Below are positions 28,304 through 37,522 of a DNA stretch of 64,000 bases, in pieces. Below the pieces are notes generated by a model that ran no database searches, was not told where the DNA came from, and saw only the letters and a list, made by a program, of their open reading frames with translations. Numbering within the stretch: position 1 is the first letter of the stretch; every line of letters begins with the position of its first letter. The stretch lies in contig NZ_CP020469.1 in the NCBI RefSeq assembly GCF_003031405.1, positions 992,001-1,056,000 of the forward strand. Reading direction: 5' to 3'. The DNA is from Halomonas sp. 'Soap Lake #6' (GTDB lineage: Bacteria > Pseudomonadota > Gammaproteobacteria > Pseudomonadales > Halomonadaceae). The position numbers were made by a program, and so were the translations under genes.

Positions 28304-28406
28304 GATTAGCTGGTTCAGATAATTTAGGGCACGACAGCGAGACACTTTTTTCTTCACTAATATCGTTGATTTTCCGTGGTGAACCGCATTGAGATGCACT
28401 ATATTC

Positions 28407-28435
28407 TTGAGATCTCGATTATTACTGGGTAGGAT
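28407..28435 (+). promoter_or_regulatory. Candidate sigma-70 promoter for the aldolase-kdsB operon
   Basis: TTGAGA, a 17-bp spacer, TAGGAT. It is the best-spaced box pair I see in the 600-bp gap before the aldolase gene and would give a leader of about 260 nt. A weaker pair (TTGTCA, 17 bp, TATCTG) lies at 28639-28667. Confidence 0.35.
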
Positions 28436-28524
28436 CATAATGCTAAAGCTTTAAAAAGAAGGGCATGAACGGATTTTGAACTGAAAAGGCTGGCATAGAT
28501 CAGCAAGAAAGACCTAATAAAAAT

Positions 28525-28588
28525 TATACAGTACTAAATAGTGCTCGTATGGTACTTATACAGTACCTATGTAGCGTTTATACGGTAC
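28525..28588 (+). promoter_or_regulatory. Helically phased TATACAGTAC box array
   Basis: Three boxes TATACAGTAC (28525), TATACAGTAC (28557) and TATACGGTAC (28579), plus a partial TATGGTAC (28548). The GTAC cores start at 28531, 28552, 28563 and 28585, spaced 21, 11 and 22 bp, that is, about two, one and two DNA turns. This looks like a multi-site operator in front of the aldolase-kdsB operon. The binding protein is unknown. Confidence 0.5.
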
Positions 28589-28701
28589 ACGCCAAAAGCT
28601 CACCTCGTAACAAAAGCTAACACTATCAGGTGCTTAGCTTGTCATGTATTAGTTTACTAAATATCTGCTTAGCAGAGTAAACATGATAAGGGGTGTGAGA
28701 A

Positions 28702-30375
28702 ATGATGAACCAAAATGAATGCCAGGATCTGGTGGTTCTAGATTGTACTTTCCGTGATGGCGGTTACTACAATAATTGGGACTACTCCACTGAGTTGGCA
28801 AACCGCTATCTACAAGTAATGTCAGACTCTGGTATAGACTATGTAGAACTTGGCTTTCGGGCACTGGAATCTAGCTCTTTCGAAGGCCCTTACGCCTACA
28901 CACCGGATTCCTGGATCAAGCGCCTCGACGTTCCCCGCGATCTGAAGATCGGTGTAATGTGTAATGCGAAGGATCTTCTAAAGTACGGAAATCCAAAGGA
29001 AACTGTTTCCCAGCTATTTTGTAAAGCTGAAGACTCTCCCGTCACATTGGTTCGTGTTGCTGCTCACTTCAATGAAGTTGATAACTGCGGCGAAATCATG
29101 GAAGAGCTGCATAAACTAGGCTATGTCACTGGCTTTAATTTAATGCAATCCAGTGGTCGCAGCCGTGATGAACTAATCAAAAAGGCCGAAATTGCAGCTG
29201 CTTGGCCCATTGACTCCCTCTATTTTGCCGACTCCCTTGGCAACATGTTGCCCGACGATATCAGCTTTATCGTGAGTGCACTGCGTGAAGCCTGGAAAGG
29301 TCCTATGGGCTTCCATGCGCATGACAATATGGGCATGGGGCTGGTTAATGCACTGGCCGCTATTAAAGAAGGTGTAACGTGGATTGATGGTACGGTAACG
29401 GGCATGGGGCGTGGTGCTGGTAACGTACGCATGGAGTACCTGTTACTGGAGCTATCTAAGCAAGGAATACGTGAAACCGAGCTTGATGCACTGATGAGCC
29501 TGGTCATTGAAGAGTTTGAGCCAGTGCAACGGGAGTGTGGCTGGGGCCCAAGTATTTACTACCACCTTTCCGCGACCTATGGTGTTCACCCAACCTATGT
29601 TCAGGAAATGCTATCCGATGAGCGCTACAAGCCTGTTGCTATTGTCAAAGCACTGAAGCGTCTAGGTGCAGCGGGTGCCAGCGGGTTCTCACGGGATCGT
29701 TTAAAAGATGTAACTGAAAGCGAGCCACTAGTGAGTGTTGGCACGTGGGATGCCACAGGTTGGCTAGAAGGTCGCGATGTGCTGTTGGTAGGGCCAGGCG
29801 AAGAGGTTAAAAATCACCTGGAAGCGCTTGAGTACTTTATTGAAAAGAAAAACCCTTACGTTATCTGTATCAATATCAACCCCTGGATTCCCAGCCACTT
29901 AATCGACTCATGGGCGGCGTGTAACCCTGATCGCCTGATGCTGGATAAAGAGTTTTATGCCAAAAATCAGGGGCTGCTGTTAGCACCAAACGCACTGCTT
30001 CAGTATGTAGATAAAGACACCTGGAACCACTGGACAATTCAAGACTACGGCGTCAGCGTAGAAAGTGGTGAATTGAAGGTGATGGCTGAGAATGCGACCA
30101 TTCCCCATGCGCTTTCAGCAATTTATGCCATCGCTGCAGTCAATGCTGGTGGTGCCTCTAATCTTTATCTTGCTGGCTTTGATGGCTACACAAGTGAAGA
30201 TCCTCGTCATAAACAGATGGAAAACGCACTAGGCTTATATAATGAGCAGTCTGGTGTCCTGCCGTTAACCTCAATTACTCCTACTAGTCTCTCTATCGCT
30301 ACCGTTTCTCCCTTCTCTGAAGCTGTGTATCAGGGTGTGGAGAAAGAGGTCTTTGCCCAAAGAATGTCCGCTTAA
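28702..30375 (+). CDS. DRE-TIM aldolase-like protein with C-terminal extension
   Basis: A 557-residue protein. Residues 10-290 resemble the 4-hydroxy-2-oxovalerate aldolase/HMG-CoA lyase superfamily: DCTFRDGGYYNNWDY (catalytic Arg and metal-binding Asp), ELGFRA, GFHAHDNMGMG (H-x-H metal site) and IDGTVTGMGRGAGN. Residues 340-550 form a Rossmann-like extension (LLVGPGEEVKNHLEALEYF) seen in aldolase-like proteins of lipopolysaccharide and capsule clusters. With kdsB next, I infer that it adds pyruvate to an aldehyde to give a 3-deoxy-2-keto acid. Start is ATG 28702 behind AAGGGG. It is the first gene of the operon. Confidence 0.78.
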   Translation: MMNQNECQDLVVLDCTFRDGGYYNNWDYSTELANRYLQVMSDSGIDYVELGFRALESSSFEGPYAYTPDSWIKRLDVPRDLKIGVMCNAKDLLKYGNPKETVSQLFCKAEDSPVTLVRVAAHFNEVDNCGEIMEELHKLGYVTGFNLMQSSGRSRDELIKKAEIAAAWPIDSLYFADSLGNMLPDDISFIVSALREAWKGPMGFHAHDNMGMGLVNALAAIKEGVTWIDGTVTGMGRGAGNVRMEYLLLELSKQGIRETELDALMSLVIEEFEPVQRECGWGPSIYYHLSATYGVHPTYVQEMLSDERYKPVAIVKALKRLGAAGASGFSRDRLKDVTESEPLVSVGTWDATGWLEGRDVLLVGPGEEVKNHLEALEYFIEKKNPYVICININPWIPSHLIDSWAACNPDRLMLDKEFYAKNQGLLLAPNALLQYVDKDTWNHWTIQDYGVSVESGELKVMAENATIPHALSAIYAIAAVNAGGASNLYLAGFDGYTSEDPRHKQMENALGLYNEQSGVLPLTSITPTSLSIATVSPFSEAVYQGVEKEVFAQRMSA

Positions 30376-30448
30376 TATCAGGCGATGTAGTAAGTGCGCA
30401 TGCAGATACTGCATGCGCAATTTATTTAATTTGGAGCAAATGATCGAT

Positions 30449-31171
30449 ATGAAGACCCTTATTCTAATACCTGCACGCTATGCATCCACACGTTACCCAG
30501 GTAAGCCATTGGTAGACATTGCAGGTAAAAGCCTGCTCAAGCGGGTTTGGGAGCGCTGCGTTCCTGTGTTGGGGAAAGAAAAAGTATATGTAGCAACAGA
30601 TGACCAGCGGATTATTGACCACTGTGAAGAGCATGGAATGCAGTGGGTAATGACCCCGGATACCTGTCTGACGGGTACTGATCGCTTAGCGGCAGCAGCC
30701 GAAAAGCTAGAGGCAGACCTCTATATTAATGTGCAGGGTGATGAGCCAATGATTCACCCTGATGATATTAAGAAAGTGATTGATCTAGCAGAAAAAACGC
30801 CTGGTGAAGTGCTCAATGCCTACTGTGCCATTGACACTGAGCAGGATTACAATAGTAGGACCGTACCAAAGGTGGTCTTTCGGCCCGATGGTCGCCTTTT
30901 GTATATGAGCCGCGCTCCTATTCCTGGTACGAAAACCGCTAATTTTGTGCGTGCTAATAAGCAAGTTTGTATTTATGCATTTCCACCGCAGGCACTACGC
31001 GACTACGCTTCTAAAGAGCAAAAAACTCCTTTAGAGGAATTGGAGGACATAGAAATTCTGCGTTTTTTAGAGCTTGGGTATGAAGTTAGGATGGTGCCAG
31101 TTTCTGGTAGCTCCATTGCAGTAGATACTCCAGAAGATGTAGAGCGTGTGCTTAAGGCGCTAGAAGCTTAA
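30449..31171 (+). CDS. kdsB: 3-deoxy-manno-octulosonate cytidylyltransferase
   Basis: Transfers CMP from CTP to Kdo or a related ulosonic acid, in the cytosol. The 240-residue protein opens with LILIPARYASTRYPGKPL and continues with YVATDDQRI, TGTDRLAAAAEKL, YINVQGDEPMI, VNAYCAID-like NAYCAIDT and HIGIYAF-like VCIYAF blocks, all KdsB hallmarks; length is close to the usual 245-255. The open frame extends upstream, but homologues begin at MKTL. GGAG lies 12 bases before this ATG, and ATG 30440 (three bases after GGAG) is less likely. In this operon it may serve capsule synthesis rather than lipid A-core Kdo. Confidence 0.93.
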   Translation: MKTLILIPARYASTRYPGKPLVDIAGKSLLKRVWERCVPVLGKEKVYVATDDQRIIDHCEEHGMQWVMTPDTCLTGTDRLAAAAEKLEADLYINVQGDEPMIHPDDIKKVIDLAEKTPGEVLNAYCAIDTEQDYNSRTVPKVVFRPDGRLLYMSRAPIPGTKTANFVRANKQVCIYAFPPQALRDYASKEQKTPLEELEDIEILRFLELGYEVRMVPVSGSSIAVDTPEDVERVLKALEA

Positions 31172-31205
31172 ACATTGATTGAAATAAGCCCCAGCGGATG
31201 GCGAG

Positions 31206-33488
31206 ATGACCCAATACAAGCTAAATACACCGATTAAATCATTTAATACTTATGTATTTGATTGCGATGGCGTTTTATTAGATTCCAATCGCGTCAAAAC
31301 GGAAGCCTTTTATCACGCAGCGCTTCCCTATGGAGAGCCAGCAGCACAGGCCTTCACGGAATATCATAAAGCCAATGGTGGTATTTCCAGACAGAAAAAG
31401 TTCGAACACTTCTTCCTGAATATTCTGAATCTCTCTGCACTGCCAGAAGATAAGTACCAAAAAGCGCTTAATGATTATGGTAAGTTGACAGCCGAAGGGC
31501 TTGTTCGCTGTGAGGTATTACCCGGCGTACTTGAGTTTTTAACAAGCCTTCCAGCCCAAGCTAAAAAATTTGTTGTCTCCGGTGGGGCACAGGATGAGGT
31601 TCGTTGGGTACTTGAAGCTAAAGGGTTAGCAAAGTTTTTTGACGGCATCTACGGTAATCCTGTTGATAAATTGACGTTAGTTAAAAAGCTGGACTTAAAA
31701 GACAGCGATTACCCCGGCATCTTCTTTGGTGATGCCCGCTATGATCATGAAGTAGCCAAGGCTAATGACCTCGACTTCATTTTCCTCTCTGCAGTTAGTG
31801 ATTTTGATAGCTGGGAAGAGTATGTTGAAAGCCACAACCTTCAAACATTTGAAAGTTTTACCTCGCTAAGTCTCGCTGCTCAAATAGCTGAACAAAAGGC
31901 ATTGCTTGAGAAAGAGCAAGCTGAGTCTGAATCACCTCCAGAGATAGTTGAGAAAAAGCGGAAGGCTTACTTTTTTGGATTTCCGTTTTCAACAGAGCGA
32001 AAGTCTACCTTTACAGGCGGCCATACTATTGGGCCTGGGGTTGTGGGTAAACTCATTGAAGAAAATAACTCATCAGCTATTTTATTTACATCGTCTGCTA
32101 GCCACTATGTTAACTGGGATTCCGTAAACAGTGTAAACCAAAGAGTTGCATTCTGGGATACAGCTGCTGATAGTGTTGCTGGGATTTCAGAGACAGAAAT
32201 ACAAGAATATTACTCTGTATTACCTACAGTTCAGGAAATGATTGAGCGGAATCAGCTAGCCAGAAAGAAAGTTTTTTTTGATCCCAGTCATCAAATAAGT
32301 AGTAGTGTAAGAAAAATTGCAATCAATAAAATAGCCTTTTGGGTTGAATGTGTAAAAAGTGATAATATAGCCTTTTATATAAATTCTAACGTACCACACT
32401 TAGCAGATGATTATGCATGCTACTGTGTGTGTAAAGCTAATAATATACCAACGGCTTTTCCATACCGTATGCCAATAGTCCCGGGTGTTTCGGCACGACT
32501 TTACATTCCTGAGTCATTGTATAATCATGATGAGGTTTATACGCGGGATGGAGAGTTGATTAGCTATAGCCGAGATGAAGATTACGGTAATGAGCTGCCG
32601 AGCGACTTGGAACTAATTTATAAGGAAGTAGTGTTAGGCGATTTTACACTCGGTAGTTTATCTAAAGAGGTATTGTTTAGAAAAGGTGGGCAGTCGCCAA
32701 AGCAATATACACCACCAGAAAAATCTAAGGCTTTGGTAGAGAATGTAAAGGATAATTTAATAAATAAAAAATCATTGTTTGATTTTCTATACGTTAGACA
32801 AGCATACAGAACTAAACAAAGTAATAAAAAAGAGTATAGTAAACTCTGTATTAGCGAAATACCTGATTCACCCTTCGTTTATTTTGCGCTACACATGCAG
32901 CCTGAAGCTAGTTCGTCCCCCCTGGGTGGTTTTTTTGCTGACCAGCTTCGCGCCATCAGGTTTATTTCGGATAATTTACCAAAAGGTTGGAAGTTATTAG
33001 TAAAGGAGCATCCGCATCAAAAATTAGAAGAGCGGCCTGTGAATTTTTATAGTGACATTATGAAATCCACTAATGTTAACTTGATTAGCATGAAATATTC
33101 CTCAGATCAACTACAAGAAAAATCAAATGCTATCGCTACTCTCACTGGTACGGCTGCGTTTGAAGCTTGGCTAAAGGGGAAGCCAGCTTTGGTATTAGGA
33201 AATATTATATACCAAAGTGCCCCTGGGATTTATAAAATTAGATCGACTAGCGATATTAAATGTGCATTTGAAAAATTGACATCAGGGGTGCTTCATAGCA
33301 AAGATGATATTTGGCATTATCTTTCTTTCTTGGGTTTAGCCTCATTTTTTGCGCACTTGGATGCTTATATTGATCCTAGTATACCCACCTATGAGTTAGA
33401 CTTGGATGAAAATGAGAAAGAAATTGGGTATCGATTATCAACCGCTATTAAGGCCCAGGCTAAAAAGTTAGAAGAGGTGACTCTGTGA
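31206..33488 (+). CDS. HAD phosphatase fused to capsule (KpsC/S-like) transferase domain
   Basis: A 760-residue, two-domain protein. Residues 10-230 are a HAD phosphatase: VFDCDGVLLDSN (nucleophile Asp), VVSGGAQDEV (motif II Ser-like) and GIFFGDARYDHEVA (motif IV). Residues 255-750 resemble capsule polysaccharide synthesis proteins that act as CMP-Kdo dependent transferases: PEASSSPLGGFFADQLRAI, WKLLVKEHPHQ and ATLTGTAAFEAWLKGKPALV. I infer dephosphorylation of a ulosonate 8/9-phosphate and transfer of the activated sugar within one polypeptide. It follows kdsB by 34 bp and its stop overlaps the next start (GTGA). The second half is AT-rich. Confidence 0.78.
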   Translation: MTQYKLNTPIKSFNTYVFDCDGVLLDSNRVKTEAFYHAALPYGEPAAQAFTEYHKANGGISRQKKFEHFFLNILNLSALPEDKYQKALNDYGKLTAEGLVRCEVLPGVLEFLTSLPAQAKKFVVSGGAQDEVRWVLEAKGLAKFFDGIYGNPVDKLTLVKKLDLKDSDYPGIFFGDARYDHEVAKANDLDFIFLSAVSDFDSWEEYVESHNLQTFESFTSLSLAAQIAEQKALLEKEQAESESPPEIVEKKRKAYFFGFPFSTERKSTFTGGHTIGPGVVGKLIEENNSSAILFTSSASHYVNWDSVNSVNQRVAFWDTAADSVAGISETEIQEYYSVLPTVQEMIERNQLARKKVFFDPSHQISSSVRKIAINKIAFWVECVKSDNIAFYINSNVPHLADDYACYCVCKANNIPTAFPYRMPIVPGVSARLYIPESLYNHDEVYTRDGELISYSRDEDYGNELPSDLELIYKEVVLGDFTLGSLSKEVLFRKGGQSPKQYTPPEKSKALVENVKDNLINKKSLFDFLYVRQAYRTKQSNKKEYSKLCISEIPDSPFVYFALHMQPEASSSPLGGFFADQLRAIRFISDNLPKGWKLLVKEHPHQKLEERPVNFYSDIMKSTNVNLISMKYSSDQLQEKSNAIATLTGTAAFEAWLKGKPALVLGNIIYQSAPGIYKIRSTSDIKCAFEKLTSGVLHSKDDIWHYLSFLGLASFFAHLDAYIDPSIPTYELDLDENEKEIGYRLSTAIKAQAKKLEEVTL

Positions 33489-34375
33489 ATAACGCCGATA
33501 ATACTTCTTTATCAGAAGCTCCTGATGCGGTTTTTATCTGTAATTCTCCTCTACATGTTTATAATGCTTTACAGGCAGCACATCATTGGGGTCTAGATAC
33601 AGCTAAGTGTGTTCTTGTCTTTAAAATAATTACAGATAAAATACAGCTCGACTCTACTTTAGAGACATTGGTTAAGTGGAAAGAGGTGATAAGGATAGAT
33701 CCATTTCCTGTTCCACCACGTTTAAAAGCAAAAGGAAACAAGAAAAGATACTTGCAGTATAAGTTTTTTCGAGAGTGGCAGCGTAAGTTAGACTTTGCTA
33801 AAGGTGTTCAGTTTGTCTTTCTTTGCCACAATCGCCAAGTAGATAACAGGGTAATAGCTAGTTACTTAGATGCAAGAGAGTTAATTTGGTTAGAAGACGG
33901 CACGCTTTCTTATTTTTTGTGGCAAGAGGAGAGGGTGTTTACTCCTGAAGTTCGGGAACGTCGCTCCAAGGCAGCTGCCAAAAAAGCAGCCGCTGGTAAG
34001 AAGCCGGCTGTGGCTAATAAGGCTACAGCTAAGAAACCAGTAGTGGCTAACAAAACTACAGCTAATAAACCTGCCGTAGCTAACAAGGCTGCAGCTAAGA
34101 AATCTGCTGTAACCAAGAAGGCAGTAGCATCTAAAAAAACAGCTGCTGCTAAAAAGCCGGTTGCTAAAGCTAGTGCATCTACCGCAACTATCAAAAAGTC
34201 CGGAACTGCTAAACCTGCTTCAAGAAAGGCTATAAATAAAAATTCTTCTACTAAAGGAGTATCAAGAAAGTCACTAGGCTCTAAAGCTTCCGAAGGAAGG
34301 AAAGTTGGTGCTAGAGCGGTAGCTGGAAGAAAAGCCCCCGCAAAAGCTAAAGTGAACCCATCAAGAAAACGTTAA
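33485..34375 (+). CDS. N-terminal half of a polysialyltransferase-like enzyme with Lys/Ala-rich tail
   Basis: A 296-residue protein. Residues 1-150 resemble the first half of capsule polysialyltransferase/GT52-like enzymes: AVFICNSPLHVYNALQAA, a lysine-rich middle, VFLCHNRQVDN and LIWLEDGTLSYF. At about residue 155 it changes to a repetitive Ala/Lys/Val/Thr stretch (AKKPA, ANKTT, AVANK types) running to the end, resembling histone H1 or AlgP-like tails and very basic. The matching second half of the enzyme is at the start of the next gene. It starts at GTG overlapping the previous stop, with GAGGTGA upstream. It may pair with the next protein as a split enzyme, or be inactive. Confidence 0.65.
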   Translation: MNNADNTSLSEAPDAVFICNSPLHVYNALQAAHHWGLDTAKCVLVFKIITDKIQLDSTLETLVKWKEVIRIDPFPVPPRLKAKGNKKRYLQYKFFREWQRKLDFAKGVQFVFLCHNRQVDNRVIASYLDARELIWLEDGTLSYFLWQEERVFTPEVRERRSKAAAKKAAAGKKPAVANKATAKKPVVANKTTANKPAVANKAAAKKSAVTKKAVASKKTAAAKKPVAKASASTATIKKSGTAKPASRKAINKNSSTKGVSRKSLGSKASEGRKVGARAVAGRKAPAKAKVNPSRKR

Positions 34376-34409
34376 AAATTAACATTTCTTCCTAAAATTT
34401 GGTGATGCT

Positions 34410-36146
34410 ATGACGCTTGGTGTAAAAAAATTATATCGTAGAGCTTATAATCATTTATGGCACAGGAAGGTGCTGAAAAACCACGTAAACCTTCCTGAAA
34501 GCCAAAGCATATTTACTGTTTATGACTTGTTTCCAGTCAACGGTGTTAAGGTTGTCCATAATAGTCAGCCATTACTAAAAGAGGCTTTGCTCGCAAAGCC
34601 ATCTGATAGTAATCTTATTCATTTTCTAGGAGCTCCTTTCGTTGAGCGTGACCGGTTAAAAGAGTTTCAGTATCTTAATTGGCTTAAAGGTATCCGGCAT
34701 CAATTTCCCCAAGACGCTGACTTTATCTACTTACTTCACCCCAGAGAAAGTGATGCGTTTGGCCAAAAGATAAAGAAAAATATAGGTGTGGAAGTCAAAC
34801 GGTTTGGTCTGCCTTATGAGCTAGAGCTAATGCGTATGGAAGTAAAGCCAACTGTCATTGCCAGTTGGTTTTGTACTGCGTTAGATAATTTGTCTGAAGC
34901 AAATGTAGATCAGATTAAATTGCTAAGCTTTAAGCTGCCACCATTTAGTAAGCTACGCTTAAAACCAAACCAAAAACCAATTTTTGATGCAGCGGAAGAC
35001 TTTTATCGTCGCCACAGCACGCCTGATAGCAAAGTTGAGGTATGTGAAATACCCTCATTACCTCAGCCGGTTGTCCCTGTTGTTATTGAAGATCCGCAAA
35101 AAGAGCTTGCAAGGCTAGTAAAGGTAGGTGGGCCTCTCTTGCGTGTGGTGCGGTTACATCCTATTGAACATGCAGGTGCTGCTTCGCCATTTGTGATGCT
35201 TAATCCAAAAGAAACTATCGCAATGGGGTTAAGACGCCTGCTTGGCGAGTACTATGGTATCTCCCCAAATTTGAGCCAATTGCCAGATGGCGTACTATCC
35301 TTTATGGATATTACCGATGATGTGTTACAAGTACGCCAAAATTTTGCGGGCAAGACACTAAAGCGCACAGCATTAACGTTTAACATCGCAGTTGATGGTG
35401 AAAAGTTAATTAAATTCCTATCAGCAGAAAATACGTTTGTCTATACAAGTGAGGAAACTAAACCTGCACTTGGTGCTACCTCTACGTATGGACAAATGCT
35501 AGTACCGAAACCAGTGCCGGGAGCAGAAGTAGCAGCAACTGATGAGGAGCCGAAGCCAACGCTCGCGGATCTATGCACTGCTATACCTGAATGTGAACAG
35601 GTTTTCATGCCGAGATCGAATCTGTCTGGTAATGCCTTTAAGTACCTGGATACCCACACTATTAACTATAGTAAACCGCATCCTTTTGTTTTTTCAATCA
35701 AGATTAGTTTGGTAATTGAGGATGGCGAAGGTAGGGTGCTTATGGCTGAAAGGCGCTCTTTCCCATCGCGTAACCAGTTTGATTTACCTTCCATGCGCGT
35801 TGCTCCTGGCCTTACCCTAGATAGTGCTTTTAGTAAACTAACGAAGGACCTACTTGGTTCTGAGATGTTGCGTCTTCAAGCTCAACCTATTGTAGGCTTT
35901 GAGCAATTGATTTCTTATCCTGAACCTCACAGGAAAGACGAATATATCCTAAATTTCGTCTATAAAATTGATGTCCCTAATAAGTATTTTGTATCCATGA
36001 AAACGACCGCAGAGCTTACTAAACATACGTGGTGGGAGGCTACTACGATTAAAAACATGCCAGTGCCTATTATTAGTACTAACGCTCTAATGGCTCTTGA
36101 TTTTTATGCTGATCACACAGCTAATCGTCGTTCCGTAGAGTTATAA
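34410..36146 (+). CDS. C-terminal half of polysialyltransferase-like enzyme with Nudix-like domain
   Basis: A 578-residue protein. Residues 70-190 match the second half of polysialyltransferase-like enzymes: LIHFLGAPFVERDRL, FIYLLHPRESDAFG, FGLPYELELM and PTVIASWFCTALDNL. Residues 210-400 are unassigned. Residues 420-575 are a Nudix-fold domain closest in pattern to GDP-mannose mannosyl hydrolase (VLMAERRSFPSRNQFDLPS, then LDSAFSKLTKDLLGSE), but the acidic Nudix box is largely absent, so hydrolysis is doubtful. It starts 34 bp after the gene with the N-terminal half. The two together look like one glycosyltransferase broken by a repeat insertion, with extra domains added. Confidence 0.62.
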   Translation: MTLGVKKLYRRAYNHLWHRKVLKNHVNLPESQSIFTVYDLFPVNGVKVVHNSQPLLKEALLAKPSDSNLIHFLGAPFVERDRLKEFQYLNWLKGIRHQFPQDADFIYLLHPRESDAFGQKIKKNIGVEVKRFGLPYELELMRMEVKPTVIASWFCTALDNLSEANVDQIKLLSFKLPPFSKLRLKPNQKPIFDAAEDFYRRHSTPDSKVEVCEIPSLPQPVVPVVIEDPQKELARLVKVGGPLLRVVRLHPIEHAGAASPFVMLNPKETIAMGLRRLLGEYYGISPNLSQLPDGVLSFMDITDDVLQVRQNFAGKTLKRTALTFNIAVDGEKLIKFLSAENTFVYTSEETKPALGATSTYGQMLVPKPVPGAEVAATDEEPKPTLADLCTAIPECEQVFMPRSNLSGNAFKYLDTHTINYSKPHPFVFSIKISLVIEDGEGRVLMAERRSFPSRNQFDLPSMRVAPGLTLDSAFSKLTKDLLGSEMLRLQAQPIVGFEQLISYPEPHRKDEYILNFVYKIDVPNKYFVSMKTTAELTKHTWWEATTIKNMPVPIISTNALMALDFYADHTANRRSVEL

Positions 36147-36149
36147 TTG

Positions 36150-37514
36150 ATGCTGGCTGAGCACTATGCAGCGGTTGCAATTGATCAACTTAAGGGGGGT
36201 AAGCGAAAGCTTGCCCTTACTTACCTGAAATTAGCGTGTCTGCAGCCAAACGTTACTGATTATATATATCTACTCCGTATAGAGGCGGAAGTGTGGGAGA
36301 AAGAATGGCTTTCTGCACTTAACTATATAGATATGGTGCGGCCAGCTAAATTATCGACTAGCGAGAAATGCCGTTACTATTGGGCATGTGCGCGATTATT
36401 TAACGCCTTGGGGAAAAAACGTAGTGCTTTAGCCTATTTCAACATGGCTATGGAGGCGAGGGACTCTGAGCAGTGGAAAAGAATGATGCGGGAGTTGCGG
36501 GATGTACTGCCTTTGGCCGGTCGTGTGACTAAGCAGTTTTCTTTTCCCGGCGGGTTTGCAAACAGGGGGTGCATTCTTCATGTAGCCAATAAGAAGACTG
36601 AGTTTATTACTAAGTTCTACAAGGAGAGTGATAACTATATCCGTGAAGCATTTTTTTATGAACATTGTGCTCCTTTCATCTCATCCACCTTTGTTTTAAG
36701 ACCGGTTTATTTTTCTGGCCATAAAAGTCCATTTAAAGCAATTTGCTTGCCTTATATAAGCCAGGGTGAGACTAGTGTTGAACCTATTGAAGTTATCCCG
36801 CATGACGAAGTTTTAGAATTAGTAGAGCGTTTAGGTAACGCTGATTTTTATGCTGATAAATTAATTGATAATGAGTTTGATGGCTATGGGATTGAAGGTG
36901 GCGGCAGGTTTTCTGCCATTGAGATATCCGGTATTAAAATAGATAAATTTCGGGTTCCGGCTTTGCCTCTTTCATTAGGGCGCAATATGGTGAACCTAAG
37001 AAATGTTCTCTTTAATGCATATGGATCTACATCTTATAAACATCTTCGATTGATGCTTGTTTTCTCCTTGAGAAGGGTGAAATATCTTCGTAATATTTCG
37101 GCTTCATCAAAGCAATATGCGCTAGATATAGGTTTTTTCTTCTTAAAGAGAAATCCTTTTAATAAGGTGTTGGGTGATAACACACTGGATGGTGGTCTTT
37201 GTCATACTGATCTTAAAGCAGATAATGTTATTCTTTCGAGTGACGGGGAGTTTTTTATCATTGATTGGGGGAATTTGTCTTTTGGTCCTTTGGGATATGA
37301 TATTGCGACTTTTGTATCTGAAGCAAATTTGAAATACTCTGACGTTCAGTTTTTCTTACATGATCGATTTCCATTTTCTGAACGTAATAAGTTTTTTACA
37401 TGGTGGGCCTGTTATTTTCATTGCCTTAGAAATTTAGAAAAACAAAAAGAGAATCGTGTTGGCGAGGCTTTGTTATTTTTAAGAAACAATATTATGTCTA
37501 TTGATAACTGGTAG
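36150..37514 (+). CDS. APH/choline-kinase-like phosphotransferase
   Basis: A 454-residue protein. The first 115 residues are helical and TPR-like (EHYAAVAIDQLKGGKRKLAL, LNALGKKRSALAYFNMA). The rest is a small-molecule kinase fold of the aminoglycoside phosphotransferase type: TEFITKFYKESD (ATP Lys), LCHTDLKADNVIL (catalytic loop with H-T-D-L and Asn) and FIIDWGNLSFGPLGYDIA (metal-binding Asp). It may phosphorylate a sugar, lipid or amino alcohol for the surface polymer. The frame opens at TTG 36147 directly after the previous stop, but ATG 36150 is preferred. It is the fifth or sixth gene of the aldolase-kdsB operon. Confidence 0.75.
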   Translation: MLAEHYAAVAIDQLKGGKRKLALTYLKLACLQPNVTDYIYLLRIEAEVWEKEWLSALNYIDMVRPAKLSTSEKCRYYWACARLFNALGKKRSALAYFNMAMEARDSEQWKRMMRELRDVLPLAGRVTKQFSFPGGFANRGCILHVANKKTEFITKFYKESDNYIREAFFYEHCAPFISSTFVLRPVYFSGHKSPFKAICLPYISQGETSVEPIEVIPHDEVLELVERLGNADFYADKLIDNEFDGYGIEGGGRFSAIEISGIKIDKFRVPALPLSLGRNMVNLRNVLFNAYGSTSYKHLRLMLVFSLRRVKYLRNISASSKQYALDIGFFFLKRNPFNKVLGDNTLDGGLCHTDLKADNVILSSDGEFFIIDWGNLSFGPLGYDIATFVSEANLKYSDVQFFLHDRFPFSERNKFFTWWACYFHCLRNLEKQKENRVGEALLFLRNNIMSIDNW

Positions 37515-37522
37515 AGGAATAA

